Positions 19,283 to 27,075 of a DNA stretch of 64,000 bases are shown here, one piece after another; positions within the stretch are counted from its first letter, which is position 1, and the number at the start of each line of letters is the position of its first letter. The stretch comes from Gammaproteobacteria bacterium HGW-Gammaproteobacteria-4 (GTDB taxonomy: Bacteria; Pseudomonadota; Gammaproteobacteria; Xanthomonadales; Xanthomonadaceae). The position numbers and the translations under genes were made by a program. Under the pieces are notes generated by a model. That model saw only the letters and a program-made list of their open reading frames with translations, had not been told where the DNA came from and did no database searches. The stretch covers positions 1 through 64,000 of the forward strand of contig PGZC01000004.1 of the NCBI GenBank assembly GCA_002839995.1, written 5' to 3'.

Positions 19283-22099
19283 GGGCTGGCTCTGACCGGG
19301 TGATCGAGTCGTCGGTGGCGCACCGTCTGACTTTACTTCAAAGCGCAGATAGGCTGGCAGGCTCTTTGACTCGACAATCTCGTCATGCGGCAAGAGTAGA
19401 TACTTCCAGGGCTTCGTGCCGATGGCGGTTGCGTAATCGGAGGCATGTTTGCACCAGCGCGCAGCGGCAGCGGCCTTTGCCTGGACTTCTTGCGTGTTGA
19501 TGTCAGCTCTGGCCTTGGTTTCCACCATGAAGATCGTCGAATCCGTTTCTACCACAAAGTCAGGGATGTACTCCGGCTGCTCGGTGCCCAGTTTGTAGTA
19601 AATCTGGAACTGGCCCTTGGCAGGCTTGAACCACTTCGACGCGTCGCGCTCAAGGATTACCGAGAAGCGCCGCTCCGTGTCGGAGTCGAATTTCTGCAAC
19701 GGGTAGAGGCAACGCGCGAAGCCGCCGAACAGCATCTGCTTGATGCGGCCCAGATCGGTGACAGTTTCCCGGAAGTGGTGAGCCGTGACCCCCATGGATG
19801 GGGTGAATGCCGTCAAAGCGCCGGGAGCGCTTGTGGCCGGGCCTGCAGTGGCCGTGTAGTTGCAGTCTTTCAATTTCGTGAAGCCACGGCTGACCTGCAC
19901 TTGGTACTCGGTCGCTTCTTCCCAGAAGTGCGCCATCATCTGCGCGTGAATTGCACGAGCGATCAAGCGGCGATCCCGATCCAGCACGCCTCTGGCGTCC
20001 GCCTCCGATAGGTAGCCTTGCAGGTGTTGCACCATCTGCGCGGAGAGGTCATAGAGCAGATCGGCGTGGGTGAAGTAGTCGATGTCATCGAAGTCCACCA
20101 GTGCGTGGACGATGTAGTCCTCCAGGCGCTGCTCCTTGAGGCCGACCTCCGATGCCAGCGTGTCCTGCTCGTTGGTGTGCAGGTTGTGAATGATGATCTC
20201 GCGCACGCCCGGCTGAAGATGTAACTGGCTGACGTCGAGCTTGAACGGATGAAAGCCCGTGGTGACTTCACCGGTTGGCACAACAGCAATACGGGGAATG
20301 TCGATTGTGTGCTGGACGACGGTCTCGGTGGTCTTGGCCACCACGGCCGAGAGGTCGAGTGCGGGCGTCCCGTCATCGGCATCCGTCAGCAATTCTCCCT
20401 GAGCCGGTTTCATGCGCTCGGTCACCTCAGCCAGGATGGCCGCCTGCACTTCCGCGTTGAGCAGTGCGGTGCTGGTCGGGACGAGATCGCGCTTGACCTC
20501 GTATTTGCCGATGACTTCCATCACCACACGAGCAGCTTGGCGCTCGCGTTCCGTAGCAAATACAGGCGCAGCGACTGGATTGGCCGGACCGTTTCCTGCA
20601 TTTGTCGGGGCACCGACAATGGAGGGCACATCGGCAAGCCCCAGCCGCGTCATCGCACCGGAGCCGACCTGGACGCTCACTTTCCTGTCGTCGGCGCTCG
20701 GCGCGTCGAGGATCACCTGTTTCAGCCTGATCGGTGAATCGCCCCGGTTGGCCTCGTCTATGATCTCCTGGAACTTGTCGTGCGCGACGATGTTGAGGCG
20801 ATCCACCGCTGCCGCACCCGTGCGCTTGCCGTAGGGCAGGCGCAGCCCGCGACCAATGGACTGCTCGATCAGTGTGCGGGCGTTGGCCGCGCGCAGCGGC
20901 ACGATGGTGTAGAGGTTGGTCACGTCCCAGCCCTCCTTGAGCATATTGACGTGAATGACGATCTCGGTCGGCTCGTCAACGCTCTCCACCGCGAGGAGGC
21001 GACTGATCATCTCTTCCTCTCCCGCGCCGGTGCGGCTGGAGTCGACCTGAATCACCTTGCCCTGATAGCGCCCCTCGTAGAAGGCCGTAGACTCGATCAA
21101 TGCCTTGAGTTGTGTCGCGTGCGTGGTATCCCGTGCGATCACCAGCATGAACGGCTTCACTACCGGCACGCTGTGCTCACGGGCATAGGTCAGCAACTCC
21201 ACCTTGGTGGTCTCGTGCAGGCGTATGCCATCTTCCAGCTTGATCTTTTCGATCTCCTCCGGCGTATGCGCCTTGGCGTCGAAGTTGCGCTGGGTCACGG
21301 CAGCGGGCTCTTTGACGAAGCCGTCTTCCATCGCGCGCGCCAACGGGTAATCCATCACCACGTTCTTGAACGGCACGGGGCCGCGCGTGGATTCCACGAA
21401 CGGTGTCGCCGTCAGCTCAAGGCCGAACAGCGGCTTCAGCTCATTGATGGAGCGAACCCCAGCGCTGGCGCGATAGCGATGCGATTCGTCCATCAGCAGC
21501 ACGAGATCCGGCAGGTTCGCCAGATAATTGAAGTAGCTGTCCCCGAGCACCTCTTTCATGCGCTTGATACGCGGTTCCTTGCCGCCCCGCACCTCGGAGT
21601 TGATCTTGGAAATATTGAAGATGTTGATGCGAACCTTGCCAAACAGCTCGCCGCCAGCGATGTTCTGCTGGTCGTAGTCGTCGCCGGTGATAACCCGCGG
21701 CGCATGGATAGCGAACTCGCCGATGCCCTTGAAGACGTACTTTGGCGTGTTGCGCTTGAAGTCGGCGATCAGCTTGTTGTAGATCGTCAGGTTGGGGGCC
21801 AGCACGAAGAAGTTGTTGATGCCGTGCGCCAGATGCAGGTAGGCGATGAACGCGCCCATCAGGCGGGTCTTGCCCACGCCGGTGGCCAGCGCGAAGCACA
21901 GCGACGGAAACTCGCGCTCAAAGTCCGCCAGCGTGGCGAACTGCGCCTTCAACGTGGAGAGAATCGCCGAAACATCGCGCTCGTGACCCAATAGCTCGGG
22001 CGCGGCATCGATGGCGCGCACCAATCTTGAAAGCGATTCCGCCTGTGGGGGGCGCAGGGACAGGCGGCCGGCGATGTGGTTTTGCACGCGAACGTTCAT
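19277..22099 (-). CDS. Type III-like restriction subunit Res (helicase-nuclease)
   Basis: 940 aa. Superfamily 2 helicase motifs: Walker A LATGVGKTRL at 71-80, DEAD-like LLMDESHRYR, LTATPF, and motif VI IEQSIGRGLRLPYG. The C-terminal nuclease site PDFVVETDSTIFMVETKA (PD-ExK) is near residue 840. In type III systems Res cuts DNA after translocation, together with Mod. It overlaps the RhuM-family gene upstream by ATGA and its stop overlaps the uraD start. The C-terminal tail after the nuclease is Pro-rich. Confidence 0.9.
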   Translation of the reverse strand: MNVRVQNHIAGRLSLRPPQAESLSRLVRAIDAAPELLGHERDVSAILSTLKAQFATLADFEREFPSLCFALATGVGKTRLMGAFIAYLHLAHGINNFFVLAPNLTIYNKLIADFKRNTPKYVFKGIGEFAIHAPRVITGDDYDQQNIAGGELFGKVRINIFNISKINSEVRGGKEPRIKRMKEVLGDSYFNYLANLPDLVLLMDESHRYRASAGVRSINELKPLFGLELTATPFVESTRGPVPFKNVVMDYPLARAMEDGFVKEPAAVTQRNFDAKAHTPEEIEKIKLEDGIRLHETTKVELLTYAREHSVPVVKPFMLVIARDTTHATQLKALIESTAFYEGRYQGKVIQVDSSRTGAGEEEMISRLLAVESVDEPTEIVIHVNMLKEGWDVTNLYTIVPLRAANARTLIEQSIGRGLRLPYGKRTGAAAVDRLNIVAHDKFQEIIDEANRGDSPIRLKQVILDAPSADDRKVSVQVGSGAMTRLGLADVPSIVGAPTNAGNGPANPVAAPVFATERERQAARVVMEVIGKYEVKRDLVPTSTALLNAEVQAAILAEVTERMKPAQGELLTDADDGTPALDLSAVVAKTTETVVQHTIDIPRIAVVPTGEVTTGFHPFKLDVSQLHLQPGVREIIIHNLHTNEQDTLASEVGLKEQRLEDYIVHALVDFDDIDYFTHADLLYDLSAQMVQHLQGYLSEADARGVLDRDRRLIARAIHAQMMAHFWEEATEYQVQVSRGFTKLKDCNYTATAGPATSAPGALTAFTPSMGVTAHHFRETVTDLGRIKQMLFGGFARCLYPLQKFDSDTERRFSVILERDASKWFKPAKGQFQIYYKLGTEQPEYIPDFVVETDSTIFMVETKARADINTQEVQAKAAAAARWCKHASDYATAIGTKPWKYLLLPHDEIVESKSLPAYLRFEVKSDGAPPTTRSPGQSQPP

Positions 22100-23235
22100 G
22101 TCTGTTCTACTTTCTTCTTGTTCGGCAAAGCTTTCCTGCCTTTTTCAAGCCGCCTGACCGGTTGCGCGATGGTGGCCTCGAAATCCTTCTCCACGGGTGA
22201 CGGTTGAACGCGAATGTGGGCCTGATACTCGGCATACGCGGCCTGAGCCTTCGCCAATGCGGCTTCTGCGGACACCTTTCCCGCGTGGGTCAGAATGTCC
22301 TTGCGCGTCAGGCGCAGGAAGTTGTCCAACTCCGCCGCCCAGTCGCGCATGGTCATCGGTTGCCGCGCCTGCGCCTGCAATTCCGCCACTTCGATGTAGG
22401 CGGTGACGATCCGGTTGAGCGTGTCCAGCTCTTCGGCGTTCAGGTAGTTCTTGGCAATGCTCACATCGGCCTTGCGCACCGGCCCGCCCCGGGATGCTGC
22501 CGTCCAGCTCGTCAGCCCCATGTTCGGTTGTGCGGCATCGGCGCGCAGTGCAATCAATTCGGCAGCGGTGTGGCCGTGTGCGGCCCAGTGCATCTTGTTC
22601 TGTACGGTGGCAAAGAACTGTTGCGAGGTTTCCGTGTGCGGGTCGTAGTCCATGCTGGTGGCATAAATGTCCAGCACCTTGCGCCAGAACACCTTTTCCG
22701 AGGAACGGATGTCGCGGATACGCGCGAGCAGTTCCTCGAAATACTCGGTATCATCGCCACGCTTGAAGCGCTCGTCGTCCAGTAACACACCCTTGGTCAG
22801 GTAGGTCTTGAGCTGCTCCGTGGCCCAACGGCGCAATTGCGTGCCGCGATGCGACTTCGCCCGGTACCCCACCGCCAGCACCACCTCCAGGCTGTAGTGC
22901 TTGAGGCTACGGCTCACCTGCCGTCCACGCTCCAGGCGAACTTGTAAGTACGGCTTACAGGTTGCCTCTTCCGGCAATTCCCCGGACTCGTAGATGGCGC
23001 GGACATGCTGAGTGATGTTCTGGGATGAGCACTGGTACAGCTCGGCCAGTTGCGCCTGCGTCAGCCAAATGCCGCCATCCTGAAAACGCACCTGAACCCA
23101 GGTCTGTGCGTCTTCGGTCTGATAAAGCAGGAACTCACCCTGCCCAGTGGATGACCCGGCCATTTGTGCAGCAGGCTGCTGCACCATTACGTCGCCCTTC
23201 GCGGGCTTGGGAGCCGTGGGTTTCTTCGCCATCAC
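22096..23235 (-). CDS. RhuM-family protein
   Basis: 379 aa. The family core is clear: GIWLTQAQLAELYQCSSQNI, HVRAIYESGEL, LKHYSLEVVLAVGYRAKSHR and GTQLRRWATEQLKTYL. The N-terminus is a DNA-binding-like helix-turn-helix region and the C-terminus ends in a Lys-rich tail. RhuM was first named in a Salmonella pathogenicity island; homologues often occur inside restriction-modification loci, where their role is unclear. It overlaps mod by 4 bp and res by 4 bp. Confidence 0.85.
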   Translation of the reverse strand: MMAKKPTAPKPAKGDVMVQQPAAQMAGSSTGQGEFLLYQTEDAQTWVQVRFQDGGIWLTQAQLAELYQCSSQNITQHVRAIYESGELPEEATCKPYLQVRLERGRQVSRSLKHYSLEVVLAVGYRAKSHRGTQLRRWATEQLKTYLTKGVLLDDERFKRGDDTEYFEELLARIRDIRSSEKVFWRKVLDIYATSMDYDPHTETSQQFFATVQNKMHWAAHGHTAAELIALRADAAQPNMGLTSWTAASRGGPVRKADVSIAKNYLNAEELDTLNRIVTAYIEVAELQAQARQPMTMRDWAAELDNFLRLTRKDILTHAGKVSAEAALAKAQAAYAEYQAHIRVQPSPVEKDFEATIAQPVRRLEKGRKALPNKKKVEQT

Positions 23236-24926
23236 GCCTCCTCCCCGATATCGCCAAACAGATCGGGCGTGCGCGCTACTTTGCCCCCTCTCACTTTGGG
23301 CGAGGGCTGGGGTGAGGCCACCTTCGGCTCCGGCTCCGCCATCGGCAGATTCGCCACATTCAGGCTGTAGTCGTCATGCCCCCACTCGCAGCGGGCCAGC
23401 ACCATCTTGGGGATCTTCTTCAGCGTCAGATTCGGCCAACGCTCCGACGCCTTGGCGGCAGTCGCACCGTGGAAAGCCGCACAGCACACCAGCAGGCTCT
23501 GCTCGTTGCCCACCTCATCGGAGAGCGCTTGCAGTTGCTCCGCAGACAGGTTCTGCGTGGTGACATAGATGAAATCGCGCTCGCTGGAATGGCCGTGCTG
23601 CCACCAGTGCGTTTCCGACGGCGCGTAGTTGAAGCCTTCCAGTTTGGCCAAGGCCTCGGCCAGTTGCGCCGCGTTGTATTCGGGATTGATGACCGGGTTG
23701 CCCCAGCGATCGTTCACGATGAGCGTGGGCGCGAGCCGGTAGTAGCGGAAGCCGCCGCCGCCCTGCCAGTTCACCGCCTTGCTGATGCCACCCTGGTCCT
23801 CGCCGTCGATGACCTTCTTCAGGCGCGGAATGATGTGCGTGTGGCAGTGCTCGCCCAGCTCGACCATGATCCAGCGGCGGCCCATCTTGTGGGCGACTGC
23901 ACCGGTGGTGCCGGAGCCGGCGAAGGAGTCCAGCACTAGGTCGCCGGGGTTGGTGGCGATGTTCATCACACGCCCCAAGAGGCGTTCGGGCTTCGGTGTG
24001 CCAAATGCGTCATCACCAAATAACGCAACAACTTCACGTTTCGCGTCTTGGGTATGCCCAACCTCTTCGTAAGACCAAAGGGTTTGGGGTACGAGCCCCT
24101 GTTTCACCTCAGATAAGAATCGCTTGATCGCCGGGACGTTATTGCCGTCCTTTCCCCACCAAATCCGCCTGTCAGCATCGAGTTCCGCAAGGCGTTCTCT
24201 GGATACACGCCAGTACATACCATTGGGCGGCCCCGCAATAACTCGACCCGATGGACACTTAATGGGGTACGTTCCTGCCCCATAAAAATTACGAGCCGAC
24301 AAGTCTCCCGGCTTCCACTTTCCGCGTGGATCTTGGTCCGGGTTTTTGTAGGCAGAGTCTTGCTTCTCGGAGCGGGGCATCGGATTCGGGAGCCATCTCT
24401 CCCCGTTCTTGGCGTATATAAGAACATAATCGTGATCCACCGAAAAATGTCTGGCGCTTGATTTCGGAGAATAGTTTTTCCTCCAAATAACTGAAGCAAC
24501 AAAATTCCCCCGCCCAAACACCTCATCACACAACACCTTCAGGTAGTGCGCCTCGTTGTCGTCAATCGTGATCCACAGCGAACCGTCGTCGGCCAGCAGC
24601 CGCCGAATGATTTCCAACCGATCACGCATCAGCCCCAGCCAGATCGAATGCTCCAGCCCGTCGTCGTAATGCGTAAAGGCGCTGCCGGTGTTGTACGGCG
24701 GATCGATGAAAACGCATTTCACCTTGCCCGCGAACTCCGCCTCCAGTGCCTTCAACGCCAGCAGGTTGTCACCAAAGATCAGCCGGTTGTCGAAGATGTC
24801 ACTCTCCGAAACGCGATGCCTGGCGTGGTACGACTTGCTCGGGTCTTCCAACAGGATGCGCGGCTCCAGCTTGGGCCGCTTCTCCTTTCCGATCCACGTT
24901 AGTTCCAGTTTTTGTTTGTTGCTCAT
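23232..24926 (-). CDS. Type III-like site-specific DNA methyltransferase (Mod)
   Basis: 564 aa from ATG 24926, one base after the HNH gene stop. Catalytic motif DPPYNTG at residues 75-81 precedes the AdoMet motif DSFAGSGTTGAVAHKMGRRW, the order of beta-class (adenine-N6 or cytosine-N4) enzymes used in type III systems. The region between them holds the target-recognition part and looks AT-richer than its flanks (about 23990-24510). Near the C-terminus an in-frame palindromic repeat encodes ASPQPSPKVRGGK. It should protect host DNA and guide Res. Confidence 0.92.
   Translation of the reverse strand: MSNKQKLELTWIGKEKRPKLEPRILLEDPSKSYHARHRVSESDIFDNRLIFGDNLLALKALEAEFAGKVKCVFIDPPYNTGSAFTHYDDGLEHSIWLGLMRDRLEIIRRLLADDGSLWITIDDNEAHYLKVLCDEVFGRGNFVASVIWRKNYSPKSSARHFSVDHDYVLIYAKNGERWLPNPMPRSEKQDSAYKNPDQDPRGKWKPGDLSARNFYGAGTYPIKCPSGRVIAGPPNGMYWRVSRERLAELDADRRIWWGKDGNNVPAIKRFLSEVKQGLVPQTLWSYEEVGHTQDAKREVVALFGDDAFGTPKPERLLGRVMNIATNPGDLVLDSFAGSGTTGAVAHKMGRRWIMVELGEHCHTHIIPRLKKVIDGEDQGGISKAVNWQGGGGFRYYRLAPTLIVNDRWGNPVINPEYNAAQLAEALAKLEGFNYAPSETHWWQHGHSSERDFIYVTTQNLSAEQLQALSDEVGNEQSLLVCCAAFHGATAAKASERWPNLTLKKIPKMVLARCEWGHDDYSLNVANLPMAEPEPKVASPQPSPKVRGGKVARTPDLFGDIGEEA
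23285..23317. repeat. Palindromic repeat embedded in frame in mod
   Basis: CCCTCTCACTTTGGGCGAGG then GCTGGGGTGAGG, a member of the common proteobacterial CCTCACCCC...GAGAGGG palindrome family that is usually intergenic. Here it is read through in frame near the mod C-terminus. Confidence 0.6.
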
Positions 24927-24927
24927 T

Positions 24928-25668
24928 TCAGTCCTGCGCTCGCCACTGTGCGGCTGCTGTCTTACAGGCTTTCCAAACATCGGGCGCTTTGCGGCGCAGA
25001 TCCATGAACGGCTGGAGCCGCGCGCTTACCGGTCCGAAGCACCAAGCCATCAGCCCATGGTCGTCGGCTTGCAACAGGGTGGCGGTGAGGCTTTCGGCGT
25101 CGATGGCGTCAGCCGACAAGGCGTGACGTACGCAGGCGGCAAGTCGCAGGAAGGTTCGTCGATAGCCCTCGGCCATGGCTTCGCGTCGGTCCAACTGGAG
25201 CACCTGCACCGTGCATTCTCCTTTGGCCGATGGCGTGCCGCTGGCTATGTTGTAACGAGCGGTGAGGTTGCCCGTGTCCGGATCGAAATCGAGGTGGTCC
25301 CATGGGTCTTCTGCGCTCGGGTCCACGAGCGAAGGCTGTCCGGTCGGCGACAGTGGGAACCGGTCGCCCTTGAAGCGGCCACATTCGGCGCAGCACAAAA
25401 GCATGTTCGACCACACGAAAGCATGCATCGGATATGCACTTTTCGGCCGGAAGTGCTCGATGTCGCTTCCGTGCGAATCCACGCAGTACATGCAGCGCTC
25501 GCGCGCGCCGGCCATCTTCTGCAAGACGCCGAGAACCGTCCTCATGCTTTGCGTCTGGCGCGCAGTTTTCCACGCGCCTTCGACGTTTGCTGCCGTCGTC
25601 GCAGGACGCCTTCGATCCAGGTACGACTGCGCTGTGTCCGGTAGCGCCGGGCGATGAACTCGGCGCAT
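24928..25668 (-). CDS. HNH nuclease, Septu PtuB-like (TIGR02646-like)
   Basis: 246 aa. The nuclease core lies at residues 59-100: C-x2-C (RCMYC), then DIEHFRPKSAYP (EH with the metal-binding His), W-S-N-M, CCAECGRFKGDRF (C-x2-C and HNxxK-like Lys). This arrangement is that of HNH proteins paired with AAA ATPases in Septu and some retron systems. It starts 3 bp after the ATPase gene and ends 1 bp before mod. In Septu the partner ATPase controls DNA cutting; that role is transferred by homology only. Confidence 0.8.
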   Translation of the reverse strand: MRRVHRPALPDTAQSYLDRRRPATTAANVEGAWKTARQTQSMRTVLGVLQKMAGARERCMYCVDSHGSDIEHFRPKSAYPMHAFVWSNMLLCCAECGRFKGDRFPLSPTGQPSLVDPSAEDPWDHLDFDPDTGNLTARYNIASGTPSAKGECTVQVLQLDRREAMAEGYRRTFLRLAACVRHALSADAIDAESLTATLLQADDHGLMAWCFGPVSARLQPFMDLRRKAPDVWKACKTAAAQWRAQD

Positions 25669-25671
25669 GGA

Positions 25672-26964
25672 TCAACACTCCTCGTCGTTTCGAACGAACA
25701 ACTGGAGTTGCGTCACTTTCCGCTGCTCGTCGTCGGTCAATGCTGCGCCAGAACGCTCCTTGCTCTTGAGTCTGGCGTAGTCTGCGCGTGCCGCAACTGC
25801 CTGGGGCGAGCGGGTGTTCTGCAATCCAAAAGCCGATGTCAAAAGAATGGTATCGGGCCGCGACGCGATCACCTTGTTGTATTCGTCCTCGGTCAGCGCA
25901 TGCGGCTTGTCCGCGCTGCCAGGTTCGGGTAACACGAACAAGCCGTTCGGGCTGGCGGCCTGGCAGATGAGTGGGCTATGCGTGGTGACAATGAACTGGA
26001 TGTGCGGAAAGTGGCGCCTGAGCCAGAAACCTATCTCGCGCTGCCACTCGGGGTGCAGGTGTGCGTCGATCTCGTCGATCAGCACGACACCGCTGCGTGT
26101 GAAGAAGACCTTTCCCTGTGCGTCGCGGCCAGTGAGGTCGGTCAAGCCATGAACGGAAATCAGATGTCGCAGGACATCGGCCAGCAATGCCAGTGCGGCC
26201 CGATAGCCGTCGCTCATTTCACTCCAGGACAACTGGAGCCCATTGCGATCTTTGAGCCAGAGGCCATCGGAATCAATGCGATCAACGGTAATCTGGTTCG
26301 GCATCAATTCGTCGCGCAGCACCTCGAGAACGAGATCCAGTTGCTCTTTCGATCCGGATTTCGCTTCCAGGGACTTGTGGCTCAGCGTTCGAAGCCATTG
26401 ATCCACTTCGGCCAGAGATGCCGCCTCCTGGAACATCGTCACGTATCGCTCGGTGGTCGGCGCCACCATCTGGCGCGTAGCTTCCGGGGAGGCACCAAAC
26501 ACCCGGCGGAACGGACCATAACCGCAGGAAAACCAGCCTCGGGCGTCCGGCGACCAGATGGATCTTTGCGGTGTGGAGTAGTTTTTTCGAGGTGTCGGAT
26601 TCGCCGCCTCGACGGTCGGCTCCTTCTGACCATTTCTCAGCACCATGCGCGCGAAAAACTCTTTGTCGGTTACACGGCCTCCTTCGGTGAAGTTGTCGTC
26701 CTTGACATCGGGAACGATTCCAACCTCGATAATGGCTTCGTGCTGCCCTTCCCGAATCCAGCGATGGAAGCTCGGTTGCAGGGATCGCGCCGTTTCCTTT
26801 CCGGTAAGCGCGATCGCTATTGCCTTGAGCAGAGTGCTCTTGCCCGATCCATTGTCGCCGGTGAAAACCGTCCATCCGGCATGACTACCGTCCGGCCGCG
26901 TCAGGTCGAAGTTCAGGTCCGTGAACCCGCGAACATCCTTGAGTACAATTCTGCTGACGTACAT
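25672..26964 (-). CDS. ABC/SMC-like ATPase, Septu PtuA-like
   Basis: 430 aa. N-terminal LKDVRGFTDLNFDL, Walker A TGDNGSGKSTLL at ~35-46, Walker B VVLIDEIDAHLHPEW near residue 300 and the H-loop IVTTHSPLI, as in OLD/PtuA-type ATPases. A signature-like SDGYRAALALLADVL precedes Walker B. No TOPRIM nuclease domain follows, so nuclease activity must come from the adjacent HNH protein. The pair sits between the helicase and mod, a place where I recall DUF4391 genes in related loci. Confidence 0.82.
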   Translation of the reverse strand: MYVSRIVLKDVRGFTDLNFDLTRPDGSHAGWTVFTGDNGSGKSTLLKAIAIALTGKETARSLQPSFHRWIREGQHEAIIEVGIVPDVKDDNFTEGGRVTDKEFFARMVLRNGQKEPTVEAANPTPRKNYSTPQRSIWSPDARGWFSCGYGPFRRVFGASPEATRQMVAPTTERYVTMFQEAASLAEVDQWLRTLSHKSLEAKSGSKEQLDLVLEVLRDELMPNQITVDRIDSDGLWLKDRNGLQLSWSEMSDGYRAALALLADVLRHLISVHGLTDLTGRDAQGKVFFTRSGVVLIDEIDAHLHPEWQREIGFWLRRHFPHIQFIVTTHSPLICQAASPNGLFVLPEPGSADKPHALTEDEYNKVIASRPDTILLTSAFGLQNTRSPQAVAARADYARLKSKERSGAALTDDEQRKVTQLQLFVRNDEEC

Positions 26965-26967
26965 GGA

Positions 26968-27075
26968 CTAGGCTCCGTATTTCAAGCTTGGCGTGCAGTC
27001 TACTCGCGCTGACGTTGGGCTATGTCCCAAGCAAGCGAGCAACGTGATGCTCGACGAGACAGCGGCGATCTTCAT
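26968..27075 (-). CDS. Possible 35-codon frame coupled to the helicase stop
   Basis: An ATG at 27075 overlaps the helicase TGA (ATGA) and the frame runs 35 codons to a TAG 3 bp before the ATPase ATG. The peptide starts MKIAAVSSSITLLACLGH, which resembles a lipoprotein signal, but nothing follows it. It fills exactly the only sizeable gap of the cassette. It may be a real small protein, the end of a displaced gene, or chance. Confidence 0.25.
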   Translation of the reverse strand: MKIAAVSSSITLLACLGHSPTSARVDCTPSLKYGA

